From the NCBI RefSeq assembly GCF_027943255.1, contig NC_072896.1, positions 41,566,501 through 41,630,500 of the forward strand: 64,000 nt of DNA. Direction: 5' to 3'. Each line of letters starts with the position of its first letter. The stretch's first letter is position 1. The DNA comes from Anastrepha obliqua. Its lineage: Eukaryota > Arthropoda > Insecta > Diptera > Tephritidae. The notes under the pieces are model-generated. The model had not been told where the DNA came from. It was given only the letters and a program-made list of their open reading frames with translations, and did not search any database. The translations under genes were made by a program, and so were the position numbers. This document shows, piece after piece, positions 46,301 to 58,053 of this stretch.

Positions 46301-47330
46301 CGCCGCCGTCGCCGAATGGTTGGTGTGTGACTACCATTCGGAAGACTGAGCCTAGGTCTCCGTGAAACACCAAAACAAAAAAAAAATTTCTAATAGCGGT
46401 TGCCCCGCGGCAGGTAATGGCAAACCGCCGAGCGTACTTTTTCCATCAACATGCCATTTGCCATTTGGAGTCGGCTTAATGGATTATACCTATACATACA
46501 TACCTTGTGTTGGACTAAAAAATTGAAAATTTTTTTATGGCATATTCTAAAAGTACATCATCTTAAAAATAAAAATTCAAAAAATCATAAAGATCGGAGA
46601 ATTGGAACGAAAGTTACAGACCGTGGAAGCGGAAAAATTATCCATAAATGAAATGCACGCAAAACTTTAGACGCGATTATCTCGAAGTCGTATTTTTTTG
46701 AAAATTACCATCGTGGTAATCATTATTTATCAAAAACTATTTGACTGATTTGCATAAACTTTTTTTTTAATTATTCGGAGTTATAACCTCTGAACGGATG
46801 ACTTTTTATAAATATTTGCATAGTTCGCTGGAATAAATTTTTTTTTTTAATTTTTCAACCCCTCAAAAATCGTTTTTTTTGTTTTTGGTGCAAAGCGGTT
46901 CTCATATCGAGAAAATCTTTTTTGGGTAAATTAACCGTTCAGATTCACTAAAAAATATTTTTCTACAATAATCATTTAATTTTTTGATTTCAGTTGAGCT
47001 GCTCATGCGCTACTGTGATCACCGCAAGCCTCTTCTAAAAAACGGCGTTTCGGAGGAGGGGCGATATCAACAATAAATAATAACATTTTTTTAAATAAAA
47101 ACACCAAAATGTATTCTTCGAGAGTTACCCTTCAGTATGATATAGGCCTCATTTGAATAAAAGTTCTAAAACATATTAAAAAAAAAATCGTCCATTTTTT
47201 CGGGCTCATAAGGTATATAACCCCGTAAAACTGCAGGTCCCTCCATTTATGGGACAAAATCAAGACGCGCGCCACAAATAATAGGAGGAGCTCAGCCAAA
47301 CACCCAGAAAGGTGTTCGTGTTCGAATATT
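46301..47330 (+). repeat. tRNA-derived SINE copy split by a 746-bp element
   Basis: Left part 46301-46479: cgccgtcgccgaatggttgg, ggcaggtaatggcaaaccgc, tttggagtcggcttaa. Right part 47226-47330: taaaactgcaggtccctcc, aggaggagctcagccaaaca. The two parts join in the order of the intact copies. The B box is damaged (cctaggtctcc). Confidence 0.87.
46480..47225. mobile_element. 746-bp DNA element with inverted ends inside SINE
   Basis: The left end (ggattatacc, then taccttgtgttggactaaaa) and the reverse complement of the right end (ggggttatatacc, ttatgagcccgaaaaaatgg) stay alignable for about 60 bases, both passing through an A/T block and then atattctaaaa / atgttttagaa. taa on each side may be the target duplication. 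No transposase frame. TAA would fit PIF/Harbinger, but that is a guess. Confidence 0.65.
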
Positions 47331-47639
47331 CGTTGAATTTGCATTTTTCGCTGTGGTCTGGATGACTCATTTACGTACAAACGTAATATAGAATTTAAGG
47401 ATTCTCAATAAAATTATTCTTGATGCAAAACTTAGCAAATTCTGTTGCATTTTGTGCGGATACTAGCGTAACTCAGGGACATTTAATTAAAACACTTTCT
47501 TTGGCTGATTTGGTTTTATTGCAAATTACTTACGAGACTACCTGGTGCGTCGCTGCCGCAGAAAAACTAATTTTATTTAAATAGTTCTTTTTTTTAGTTA
47601 TAATATGTAATGAGTACACCTGTTGAAATTTAATGAGAT

Positions 47640-47960
47640 ATTAATGACTTTTTATTTAAGTTCTTTAAGATATACAACTTTTTTTGTTTTTACGTCTTTA
47701 GCAAAAACGAATAAATTTTGGCTGTCCGATACGTGAACTACATACTAAACAGCTGGCCATATGAAAAATATGGATTGTCCAAATTCAATCTGCACACTTG
47801 AAGTGACTGGCCTTGTTCCTTATTGATGGCCATTGAAAACGCAAGTGAAATCAAACGGCATATCTGTAGGAAGGGTGAGATTGCATAGATTGAGTCCAGC
47901 TTCTCTTTTAGATTTTCCATTAAGAATAGTTTCTTCACAAGTCAAGACATTATTTACTCG
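47640..47960 (-). mobile_element. Helitron helicase C-terminal remnant
   Basis: Minus strand: ISLAFSMAINKEQGQSLQVC, LNLDNPYFSYGQLF, then after a stop VVHVSDSQNLFVFAKDVKTK and KVVYLK. This is the terminal helicase motif (INKxQGQSL..G..L..P.FxHGQLYVA) and the following FVxA...T.NVVY of Helitron Rep/Hel proteins. No Helitron 3' hairpin was identified. Confidence 0.75.
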
Positions 47961-48235
47961 AGGTGGTCAATAAAATAATTGGTACGACGACTTTAAGTGA
48001 CGGTACACCAGGGAGATCTAATAATTTAAGAATATTACATGTTGGGAAATTTGGAAAACCCGTGAACAAAACCGTGCAGATCAAAATTAAGTATGGTAAG
48101 ATTATTCTTTCAGTACCTACATACTTTTGGTTTGTTGTGATCCCACTACCTATATCCGATCAAATTTGGCGATATCATGAAATTTATATTGTAGGGTTGC
48201 GAATTCATGCAATATTTCGAATTTGGTTTGTAGGG

Positions 48236-48620
48236 GCGATGCTACGCCTTCTTTATCAATACCGCCCAATAAAATCGAAAACCTTCTTTACCTTATTAGC
48301 AGACACTCTATTCTGTCAACTTACAACGAACTACTGCTTTATAACCAAATTCTTAACCGGTGTGGACATATGGCATTCAGTTATGGGGATGCTCAAGCGA
48401 ATCTTGCATTAATATTATTCAACGATTCCAAATTAAAGTACTGCGCAACATCGTCAATACTCCATACTATGTGAAAAATCTCAACTCCATCGTAATCTTG
48501 GTATGCTACTCCCCACTGACGTGGCGAAAAAGTGTGTCATAGCTTACAGGCAACGTCTAAGTACACTTTTCAACGCTGAAGATTTGGCTTTGCAAAAATC
48601 ATCATTAGCGGCTCAAGCGT
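48236..48620 (+). mobile_element. Jockey-like LINE ORF2 C-terminal remnant
   Basis: Frames in turn give SRHSILSTYNELLLYNQIL, then VWTYGIQLWGCSSESCINII, QRFQIKVLRNIVNTPYYVKN and LHRNLGMLLPTDVAKKCVIA. PVWTYGIQLWG is a hallmark after the RT domain of jockey-type elements. At least two frameshifts. Confidence 0.85.
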
Positions 48621-48639
48621 AAAACAGTTTTAAACCAGA

Positions 48640-49497
48640 TGGGCACATATATATATTTATACATATATTATAAATTTATACATTCATTTTCAACTTATAA
48701 ATATTAAGGTATCTTTGCCTTCCTTTCTTCTTGCTTTCCTTTCTTCTGTTTCTTCGCTGAAAATTGCTCCTTGTTTATTTTATGTTGTACTCGTGCTACA
48801 GTAATATCTAACCGTTATTCTGTTTATGCTTTAAGGCACTTTTTATACTTATTAAGGCGTTGATATATTGTATTATGCTTCCATTACAAATCCTATTACT
48901 CTCCCATAAATATTTTCGAAACTATGAAATATTAAAAACTGGTCTGCATGGGAAATGCCACGCCCCATGTACAAATATCGTCTAATTTTTGACGTTATTA
49001 AGGTATTGATATTTCATAGAGTACATACAAATAAACAAATATTCATTTTTATTTATAAGATATTTTAAGGTATGTAAGATTCAATTAACAAGGAGTCGCA
49101 AGCATGTGACTGATGTCTTAGACATGGAAAAACTAAACTGAGAGCTCTACGTCTTCTTCTTTTTCAACTCATTTTATATTTTAGCACATGGCTGTATTTG
49201 AAATTTAATACATGAAAAGTATAACAATATTAAAACTACTAAACACATATGTATGTACTCGTATATCAGAGATTCTGCTAGTCACACTGGGAAGAAAGAA
49301 GCTTTTCTTGACAAGTTTGTTGCTTAAGTCTTTCATTTGTCGCAACTGATGTAAAACCAAAAAAGCGTCTCAGAACCGTTGAAAATTGGAACGGTCGCTA
49401 TTTTTTATTATATTATATAAATTGGGAAATTTATATAAATAATAATAAAAATAATTCAAAATAATATTGAAGTCAAAATATTGTTAATTATCGATAG
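48640..49497. other. No gene; short piece of the unclassified repeat at 48948
   Basis: ggtctgcatgggaaatgcca at 48941-48960, then cgccccatgta, recalls the repeat at 3470 and 45130. Otherwise AT-rich spacer. Confidence 0.35.
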
Positions 49498-50560
49498 GTA
49501 TACGAGTATCGCGAATTTTGCGCTTTTTCAAAAATTATTTATTTATTCATTAATATCTATTTTGTTCCCTTCAGAGTAATCCCCATGAGATATTATGCAT
49601 TTATGCCAACGTTTTTTCTAATCTTCGAAGCACTTCAAAAAATCATTTTTTTTTTATTTTGTTCAGCTCCTTCTTCGATATCGTCTTTATCTCGTCAATC
49701 GTAGCGTCGTCCTTTCATGGGCCTCTTCAGTTTCGGGAACAAGAAAAAGTCACAGGGGGTCAGTTCTGGGGAATACGATGGTTGTGGCATCATTAGTATG
49801 TTGTTTTTGGCCAAAAAGTCGCGCACAAGCAACGATGTGTGAGCAGTGGCGCTATCGTGACGCAAGAGCCCATTTTTGTTCTTCCATAAATCCGGGCGTT
49901 TCTGGCGGACTGCTTCGCGCAAATTGCGCATAACTTGCTGGTAATATTCCTTATTGACCGATTTACCCTGTGGCAAGAACTTATGATGCACAACTCCCCT
50001 GCAATCGAAAAAACGGTAAGCAAAACTTATAAATTCGACCGAACTTGGCACGTTTTTTCGGGCTTGATTCGTGCGGCAGCTTCCATTGAGATGATTGAGC
50101 TTTGGTTTCCACATCATAACCATAACCCCAAGATTCGTCACCAGTTATGACCAGTTTTGGTACGAATTTTGCGGCGACCCGTCTCATGCCAAAATCATTG
50201 AAAAAATCGAATGGCACGAGCTAATCGATATGTCACTTCATCAATTTTTTCGCCTGTTGTTGAAGTGGTAGGGCGTCCGACACGTTTTTCGTCATTTACA
50301 TCTTCTCGACCTTCTGAGAACATTTTGTACCACCGATAAACGTTGCTTTGTTCCAAAGTAGCTTCTCTGTATGACACAGACAACATTCGGAATGCATCCG
50401 CGCACTTAATCTCCATAATGATCCATCTTTTTGAATAGGTAAAAATCGAAGACAAGCCGAAACACGTGCAAGTAAAGCAGCTGTGAATAATTAACTGAAC
50501 ATTCAAAGTGGCCGAACTCATCGGCATGAGTGAGAAACATGAGTACCAACATATCGCCAC
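49498..50560 (-). mobile_element. Mariner-like transposon, inactive (same family as 6850-7704)
   Basis: Minus strand: MEIKCADAFRMLSVSYREAT, NVYRWYKMFSEGREDVNDEK (50410-50300), VGRPTTSTTGEKIDEV, a deletion, DFGMRRVAAKFVPKLVITGD and ESWGYGYDVETKAQSSQWKL (first Asp), VVHHKFLPQGKSVNKEYY, LLRHDSATAHTSLLV (the second Asp of HDNAPAH is kept), PSYSPELTPCDFFLFPKL (third). The helix-turn-helix to catalytic link is deleted, and a foreign stretch of about 50 bases sits near 50000-50050. The 3' end is near 49500 (gagtatcgcgaattttgc). Confidence 0.87.
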
Positions 50561-50709
50561 AAAAAAATTGAAATTCGAATATACATTGTTATTTGAGATC
50601 TTGTATAATATCCACGTATATTTTTATAAGGGGTTTGGGCTATGGACCATTGCTAATTTGTGACGTGCTTTTACATGTAGTTCCACAAGTAGAGACACTT
50701 ACAGGTTGA

Positions 50710-51830
50710 AGACGTGCTAGAACGGCAGATAGTTTTTTATGAGATGTCGGCATCGGCAAGTTCGCGCAGCATCGACCTTCTCCAAGTGTTTTTTGGTCGA
50801 CCGCGACCTCTGCTCCCTTGCGGGTTCCAGTCTAGTGCCATTCGCATCATGGTGGTTTTTTCAATGTGTGACCTATCCATCGCCCCTTTCTGCGTTTAAT
50901 TTGCCTGAGGATGGGTTCCTCGTTCGTTGATCTCCACAGTGCGTCGTTACTGCCAAAATATGGTGTTTGGCCAAAATATTCTGCAGATGATGCGGAGGCA
51001 TTTGTTGATGAAAGATTGTAGCTTCTGTGCGATGGCGATAGATACCAGTCATGTTTCGCTTCCGTACAACAATACTGCCTTTACGCATGAGCCGAATATT
51101 GGTAGTTTAGTGCGCCTGGAGATTTGCGAACTCCCCATACTGTATGCATTCACTCGAATGCCGCCCTAGCTTTGTTTAGTCTGTAGTTGACATGTTCATT
51201 AGGTAGCAGAAGCTTTCAACGAATTCCACCAGGCGTCCGTCAACCAATATCTGCTTTGCGTTATTGTGGTTAACTCTTATGGCCTTGGGCGTGTTGTTGA
51301 TGTTGATTGTTGATGTTGACCTTCAGTCTGACAGTGCGTGCCAGCACGACTAGTTTGCCCGCCTTCGCTTGCATGTCAGAGAGTTTGTGAGAGAGGAGGT
51401 AGATGTCATCGGCGAAGTCCAGGTCCTCTAGATGTCTGGTGAAACTCCATACGATGCCTTTTTTGTGCTGGGTCAGTTGGCTCATGACGTCATCAAGGAC
51501 GATGGCGAAGAGAAGAGGCGACAGGGGACAACCTTGCCTTACGGGTATGCCTGCGTTGGTAGTGAATGGATCGCTGATATCGCCTTTGTGAAGTACTGCC
51601 AGTTCGGAGTTCTCGTAGAGGGCTTTGATGAGGCGGATTATCTTGGCGGCAACTCCCTACTCAGTGTCAGCCATATTGCGTCTAGTTTGATAGTGTCGAA
51701 CGCCTTCTTAAAGTCTACGAACAGCGTGTAGAGTGGGGAGCGCCACTCAACTAATTGTTCTACTATAATCCGAAGTGTGTTGGCTTGAGCCCATCGCAGA
51801 AATACAATCGGGGATTTGCCATTGCCTACC
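50710..51830 (-). mobile_element. Non-LTR retrotransposon: RT domain remnant
   Basis: Minus strand: VEWRSPLYTLFVDFKKAFDT and IKLDAIWLTL (RT motif A), QGCPLSPLLFAIVLDDVMSQ (motif B), HLEDLDFADDIYLLSHKLSD (FADD, motif C) at 51430-51380, KLVVLARTVRLKVN, then a decayed C terminus with FVESFCYL, ECIQYGEF, TGIYRHRTEATIFHQQ and GRPKNTWRRSMLRELADADI (50800-50740). Frameshifts near 51640 and 51300. The catalytic FADD is intact, but the element is not. Confidence 0.87.
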
Positions 51831-51949
51831 GAGAGGTGACTGCTACTAGCAAAAACCTTTTCTATAATTTCATACTCTCAGGATGTTACGAACCAGCCTC
51901 AATGAGCACGTAGGCGGATGATTTCACTCTGAAGAGGGAATGTCAGAAT

Positions 51950-52290
51950 TTTCTTTCGGCTACCGGATCATTGTAGAGTATTTCAAGTTGAAATTATGAA
52001 TGGAATGACTGTTGGTCTTAAAGAAACGATTACTGCAGTAGCTGTAATAATATTGGAGAAGAAGAGACTATAGAACGCTTCCTATGGGGGTGCTTGGCTC
52101 TGGGTATAAGAAGGTTCAATATTCTAGGAAAGAGTTTTTTGAATAACTTGGCAGAAGTAGCCAATTTACTAATAAAAGTTTACTAATAAAAGTTGTTGGA
52201 TATATTAAAGCCACAGGTTTTGCGCGATGGGCCTACAGTAGGCCTAGGTATGTCAATTGACAACCACTATACCTACCTACCTACGAACCT
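51950..52290 (+). mobile_element. LINE 3' end remnant
   Basis: Plus strand reads RNDYCSSCNNIGEEETIERF and LWGCLALGIRRFNIL (zinc knuckle), then a 3' UTR with gacaaccactatacctacct. Same LOA/R1-like group as 17211-18103. Confidence 0.75.
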
Positions 52291-52299
52291 TGGTCATCT

Positions 52300-52336
52300 G
52301 AATGGTAGTCACAGTTACGGCGGCCGCTTACAATTC
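52300..52336 (-). repeat. SINE head fragment
   Basis: gaatggtagtcacagttacg then gcggccg matches the reverse complement of the SINE A-box end only. Confidence 0.5.
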
Positions 52337-52869
52337 GAGAACTAATAATGGGGTAGAATAAATGCCTTATTACATTTTCATTTGCCAGCTGTAGGACGAA
52401 AACCTTGGTACATTACAAGCAGGGGGAGTAGAGAAGGAATTTGAGAATACTTCCTTATACAAAAATAAGAGAGGATATTGGTAGAGAAGTTGATGAAGGA
52501 GAAGGTAGAAGAGTTACTCGATATGGCATTGGTCTAGGAGCCCGGTAGAGGTGGTACACAACCGTACTAACCAAAGAGAATTCGTAAATGGGTTTGTAGA
52601 AGCACTGCGGTTATACATAACTGGATTATGAGAGATAATTTTTGAAAATACATTCCGTACACTTCCTGATTTTGTCAATATTTTGTAGAGGAAGTGTGCA
52701 TGGCTCTATACCAACTGAACTTTTCTTACTTACAAAAAAGATAGACACTATGGAAATTGCATTTACAAGGGAAGAAATTGAAGTATTTTAATTCAATTAA
52801 TTGACGTACCCGAAATATGTGGTGCATGTCTATCATTCAGCATTGGATAGATTCGGAAACCCGGGCACA

Positions 52870-52975
52870 AAACAACTATTGCTAGAAAAATTTGTTTTCC
52901 AATAGCCGTCGCTCAGGCAGGCAACGCCAAGAGTATTTCTGCAATGGAAAAGATGCTATATGAAATATTAAATTC
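52870..52975 (+). repeat. SINE body fragment
   Basis: ttccaatagccgtcgctcag, gcaggcaacgccaagagtat and ttctgcaatggaaaag match the middle third of the SINE. Confidence 0.55.
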
Positions 52976-54379
52976 CAAAAGAGCATCTTTTTAAAGAAGA
53001 AACACTAGCGTAAGCACGAACACAAAGTGGGGAAGGATTGGGCAAAATCATCATCTGATTTAAAAAAAATTCGATCGTCTACGATCTTCTCGTGATTTGA
53101 CATGGCTTTCCCTCAATCAATATTTTGCGTGAGATAAATATACACACATACAAATGTATGTATGTAAGGCGAAACGTGTTTTGTATAGTTTTTTTCTTCT
53201 TATTTAATACACATCTTTACATGCATACGTATTGAAACACGAAGATGGCTATCAAATACTGGGACTGACGCTGCTATAGAAGAACTACGCTTCACAAAAT
53301 GACAGCCACCTCCAGCTGCGTAAGGGGAAACCTTCCTTTGCGAATGCCGTATTTCGCTTCTACAAAAAAGTGAGTTTAGTTATTGCTTTTTTAAGTGTAA
53401 TAAACGTCAACGAATTATTGTGAAATTTTGCATGAGTCTTGGAAAAACCGCCACTGAAACTGAATGTGAAGGTCGCATTATCAGTCAACTAAGGCACTCT
53501 GTAAAATAATAAAGAAAGGAGGAAATGAGTTGTGAGTCGCATTGCCCATTAAAACGTTTCTAGGCAATTTTGATATCCTAGCATTTGCCTTATTCTTAAA
53601 GGAAGAATAATTAAGTCCGTGTTGTAGCCGCGAAAGAGAAAGCGGCATTCATTGCCATTTCCATCCAACTCTGTTTCAAAAAATTGCAGACTTATATGCA
53701 GCTTATAGACATGGCCGGGACTGTATATTGAAGTCGCTAGTAAGTATATGCATAGGTATATATGAAATATTTAAAAATATGCTACAGCGTCAGTCTCGTT
53801 ATTTAATAGCCACACCTCGTACAAATGCATTTACGTCAACTGAAAAGTTGTACTCCGAGTAGAACTACTTGAAATCAATTGCTTAAAAAATTACCTTCAT
53901 CCACTCATTCAATTGCGGGCACCGAAGATCGCCAATGGGCTAAGACCTACGCCGGTGGCAATGACAATGATGTTTTCATGAGTTTATAAGCGGCTGCCTA
54001 AATACCTGTTTGGCATACGTGAAAAAGGTGTTGCGCAGATAAGACGTTTCCCATTGCTTTATCCGCTTACAAAGAAGACCTACGCAGCAATCGTTGGAAG
54101 ATCGAAAGCGGCAAAGAAAGCAAAACAAAAGTAGTAACTGAGCAAGAAAGAAGGAGAGTGAGAAAGTGAGTGCAAACAGTAAATAATTAAACAAGAAAGT
54201 TTTCTAAGCTGTTAATTAGTAACCGGTAAAATAAGTTACATTTTTTGGTACTGTAACATTTTTTCAAATGCGGGAAGCCAAATAAAATTACGTTCCGTCG
54301 TAAATTTTTGGTCAAAAATACATATTTATATAAATATGCATATGTGCATGTGTATTTGTTTCTATAAACATCAACAATT
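52976..54379. other. Mostly featureless; mariner N-terminal scrap at 53401-53465
   Basis: At 53401 the plus strand reads KRQRIIVKFCMSLGKTATET, the N-terminal block of a mariner transposase. Nothing follows it. The rest is spacer. Confidence 0.45.
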
Positions 54380-54512
54380 AATCTACATACAAATTGTGGC
54401 TAATGAAAGTGCGACGCAATTCGTAATTTTTTGTTTGATGCACGAGTCCTGTTTTGTAAATATTTTTTCTGTTATCAATTAGAACAATAAATTACTGCAA
54501 TGACCGGTTTTA
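54380..54512 (+). repeat. ~130-bp direct repeat, copy 1
   Basis: atctacatac..tgtggctaatgaaagtgcga..ttgtttgatgcacgag..atattttttctgttatcaat..aatgaccggttt. Copy 2 at 54931-55063 keeps the same order at about 85% identity by eye. Confidence 0.8.
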
Positions 54513-54762
54513 CAACAAAAAAAAATAAATAAGTGAAAAAACAGAAAATGAAATATTTCTAATTTGTTTTAATTGCCACTGGTTTTTCCAAGAATAAAGT
54601 AATTATTTAAATACATTTGGTATAGATTCAGCATAAGTAAGCCGATACTTCTCAGAATATGAACCTGTGCATTTATACAAAAACAAAAACATAAACTCTG
54701 TGTATATGCAAAAAACTAGCAGCACTTGAACGCATATGCATGCATATATCGACACATTTATA

Positions 54763-55448
54763 AAGGGTCTTTCAAAAGTGACGCCTAGATGTCTGCAGTG
54801 AATACCTCCTAGACAGTACTCCATTCTTACCTCATTTTTGGCATTTGCCAGGTAGACAGATGTGCAATTTTACACAATAGAACAACGCCATAAAATTATT
54901 GGAACTTATTATGAAAATTTCCGATCCTTAAGATCTACATAAATGTGGCTAATGAGAGTGCGGCGCAATTCAAATTTTTTTGTTTAATGCGCGAGTTCTG
55001 TTTTATAAATATTTTTTCTGTTATCGATTAGTACAATAAATTACTTTAATGGCCGGTTTCTGATTTGTGATTTTTTTGGTGAAAATAATAGTTCGAATTA
55101 GTCGGCAATTCAAAGGTTGGTGGGAAAAATTGCAAGAAACTGGTTTTGTCCAGGATAGAAAAGGTACTGGCAGACCAAAAACTGTACGTTCTGTTGAGAA
55201 CATTGCTGCTGTAGCCTCAAGAGTTGCTGAACAACCTTCAACATGTTCGTGACCTTCTCGACGTTCTCACCGAATAGGCATTCATGAATTGACTGTTTGG
55301 CGGATTTTACCTGTAGACGACCATTTATTATGGTGGATATTTAAAAATGATGCCATATCATTGTTAAGAGTCGTGTTTTGAATAAATATAGTTAAACCTG
55401 AAGGAATTTTTACTTTTTTTATTTTAAACGCCTTTTGAAATACCCTTT
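54763..55448 (+). mobile_element. Tc1/mariner-superfamily element, deleted, with an internal foreign repeat
   Basis: Ends AAAGGGTCTTTCAAAAGTGA and (reverse complement of right) AAAGGGTATTTCAAAAGGCG. Transposase N-terminal scraps: VQFYTIEQRHKIIGTYYENF (54865-54930), then after the 130-bp repeat ISRQFKGWWEKLQETGFVQD, RKGTGRPKTVRSVENIAAVA and GIHELTVWRILP. The catalytic domain is absent. Confidence 0.82.
54931..55063 (+). repeat. ~130-bp direct repeat, copy 2 (inside a transposon)
   Basis: atctacataaatgtggctaa, gagagtgcggcgcaattc, ttgtttaatgcgcgagttct, aataaattactttaatggcc. It interrupts the transposase N terminus. Confidence 0.8.
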
Positions 55449-57829
55449 ATTTACATATTCATTTAAATATAAATTCGTAAGAACTTAGTTGTGATGAAAT
55501 AATTATTTTTGCGAACGTTTGAACTTACAATATATACATACATACATACATATGCACATATTTACTACACATAATCAAATCACTGTGCTGAGAACCTTAA
55601 AATGCTCTAAGCCAATGCTGTTGCATTCAGGCCAGCCTGCGTTTGCGGATTGTTTATTTCGAAACAGTGTGCTATTTCCACAAATGTAGTGCAGAAATTT
55701 GTCGGTCTCTTCATAGAATACCCAATCGGGCTTGGCAAAATCTCAGACGCATACTTTGCAAACAATAAATAATTTGACATACGCAGATACTATGAGCCTA
55801 CAAAAAAGGATATACCACAAATTTTGACTATTAATTACCTTTTTTATTTTATTTTATAAAAATATACATATGCACGTAGTTTATACTATAACAATAAACA
55901 TTTAACGCAAAGTTTCATACTTTGTAAAGTATACAATTCATAAGATTTCAGCAAATTTTCAACAAAATTTCGAAATTTTTGATCAGCATTTTTAGCAAAC
56001 TCTGGATATGCAGTTTTATAGCTCGTTTAAGCTTAGTGCAACAAATTGTACATTTCACGTGGCTCAAAGTTCACTTTGATTTTTGACAATTTTTTTTTGT
56101 TGAAATGTAAAGAGTTCACGCTATTTAAGAGGTCTCATTCACCATGCAATATAAGCGGCACTTGGTGGATGAAATAAACACACTTCAAAGAATGACAAAT
56201 AATCTACAGACTTATTGTGAAAAATTGAACATGGAGGCAAATCGGCAATAACGGTTTTTCGTTGAGGGGGCAAATTATCGAAAAAATTGCAAAATAAACA
56301 AGGGAATATTACGTACTGCTACCTGGGGGTGGTTCTTCTATGCACCTAAAATGCTTTTCCAGAAACATGTACATAGAAAAAAGGAAAAAACGCCGCAATG
56401 TCAAGTTTAAACTTCACTTTGAATAACTTTTTTGAAAAGAAAAAAATACAGTTAGGTGTGAAATGAGTAATGTTTCAATCAGTCTGTCGAGCTGTCCAAT
56501 GTTATGCGGCGCAGGTATGGCGGTACTGCATGTTTGAGAATGTTGACAAATTATGCATTGCAATAAAGACAATTTTGAAGCATCTAGGCTGTTAGCTTAT
56601 TTAGTTTTCAAGGTTAGTGTGAATTGTTGTTTACCTGCACATTGTTAACGGTAGTTCAATATTCACATTGGACCAAACGGATTGGTCAGAAGTTTGTGTT
56701 AAAAAGATAAAAATCGATATCGAGAGCTTATTTGTTTTCCGCCAACCTTTCCAAAGTATAGTAAAAATGGACAAATCAATGTACTTTTGTATATTTTGCA
56801 ATGTTCATGTTTTTACAAAGGCCACATAGCTCATTATTCAATTACCATATCGTTCATATCACTGGACTACGAAGCGCTTCTGTACTAACTTTTTTTTTGG
56901 CAAATGGTCACCTACCCGATGAAATGTGTGAGCCAGTGCAGTGTCTGTGAAAAAACCCAGGAGCTGTTTTCCCGCAAGTTTCTCTACATTCTTTTTCAAA
57001 CGCATCATTCACTGTTTTGACTTATGGAAGACGAAATGGGCCATATTACGGAAATTAAAGAAAACTGTCAATCACACCTTGATTTTAAAACGAGTTTTAT
57101 TATTGATTTCAACACGCCTCAGCGCCAGACCAAAATGTTGCTTGTTCCGATGTCATTCTGTTTAGATTCATTCGTCATTTAGATAACAGTTTGGCTCGAA
57201 GAAAGTATTTCTTTAGCGACTCAAACAACGCAATTGGCTTGCTTTGATACTTGTGAGTCCCCATACGCTAGAGTTAACATTCTTAATGTTTCCGTGCGTG
57301 ATATTTTGTTGAAAACCACAAAAAAATCATACAAATAAACAACTAAATTGGACATAGAGAATTCTCACGCACTGACTTTCTTACAACGCTATCTTACGCA
57401 TGCACTCGCAGATAATTTGCGCTCAAAATTGAATGACTCTTATAAACAGCTGACAGGTTTACTAAACTAGACACACCCTGGGTTTACAGGTTGGATGCGA
57501 GAGAATTGCCAAATATTTTACTGCGTATTGAATGGAAATTATGTTTAAACTGCAATTCCTTTGTTTATGTGTTTCATTCTTGTGTATGTATATCTAAATT
57601 TTAGACGCCGGCAGCCATTCAATTTGTCGCGATAATGACAGGCTGCAAAACATTGTTGCGATTTTTCGATAAAAGATAAAAATCACATTTAGGCAGAAGT
57701 CTCTGCAATCCGCAGGCATGCAGAATGCTTAGGGAACGCGGTAGCGAGAGAGATATCTACATTTTTCCGATAGTCAAGCTGCGATCAAGACTTTGACGAC
57801 GCCATAGTGCAGATCTATATTAGGAGGTG
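55449..57829. other. No gene recognised
   Basis: AT-rich. Frames such as 56941-57165 show no domain. catacatacatacatatg simple repeat at 55536-55553. Confidence 0.35.
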
Positions 57830-57839
57830 ATCAAATTTC

Positions 57840-57950
57840 TCAGGTGGGTTCCAGACCTCTCGTTGGAGGTCTTATAATGGGATCAAAACGGCACTTTAGT
57901 GCTACTTGGGAGTGCCAGTCTAGTACTTCAACCATTTCACCTACCTACCA
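57840..57950 (+). mobile_element. Solo LINE 3' UTR and tail
   Basis: aaaacggcactttagtgcta, cttgggagtgcc, then cacctacctaccaacc. It parallels the 3' UTR at 8575-8640 (aacggcacgaaagtgctact, reverse strand). Confidence 0.6.
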
Positions 57951-57984
57951 ACCTTGGAGGCGGCATCAAGGAAAAGCATCAAAA

Positions 57985-58050
57985 CATACACCGAAAACAG
58001 AAGGAGGAGCTCGGCCGAACACCCAAAAAGTTTAAGCCCCAAGTATATTA
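57985..58050 (+). repeat. SINE 3' end fragment
   Basis: ggaggagctcggccgaacac and ccaaaaagtttaagccccaa match the SINE end. A Tc1/mariner element begins directly after. Confidence 0.65.
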
Positions 58051-58053
58051 AAA

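Noticed and set aside
47963..48412. 149-codon plus-strand frame
   Set aside because: No family match over its first two thirds; its end overlaps a jockey ORF2 remnant in a different phase.
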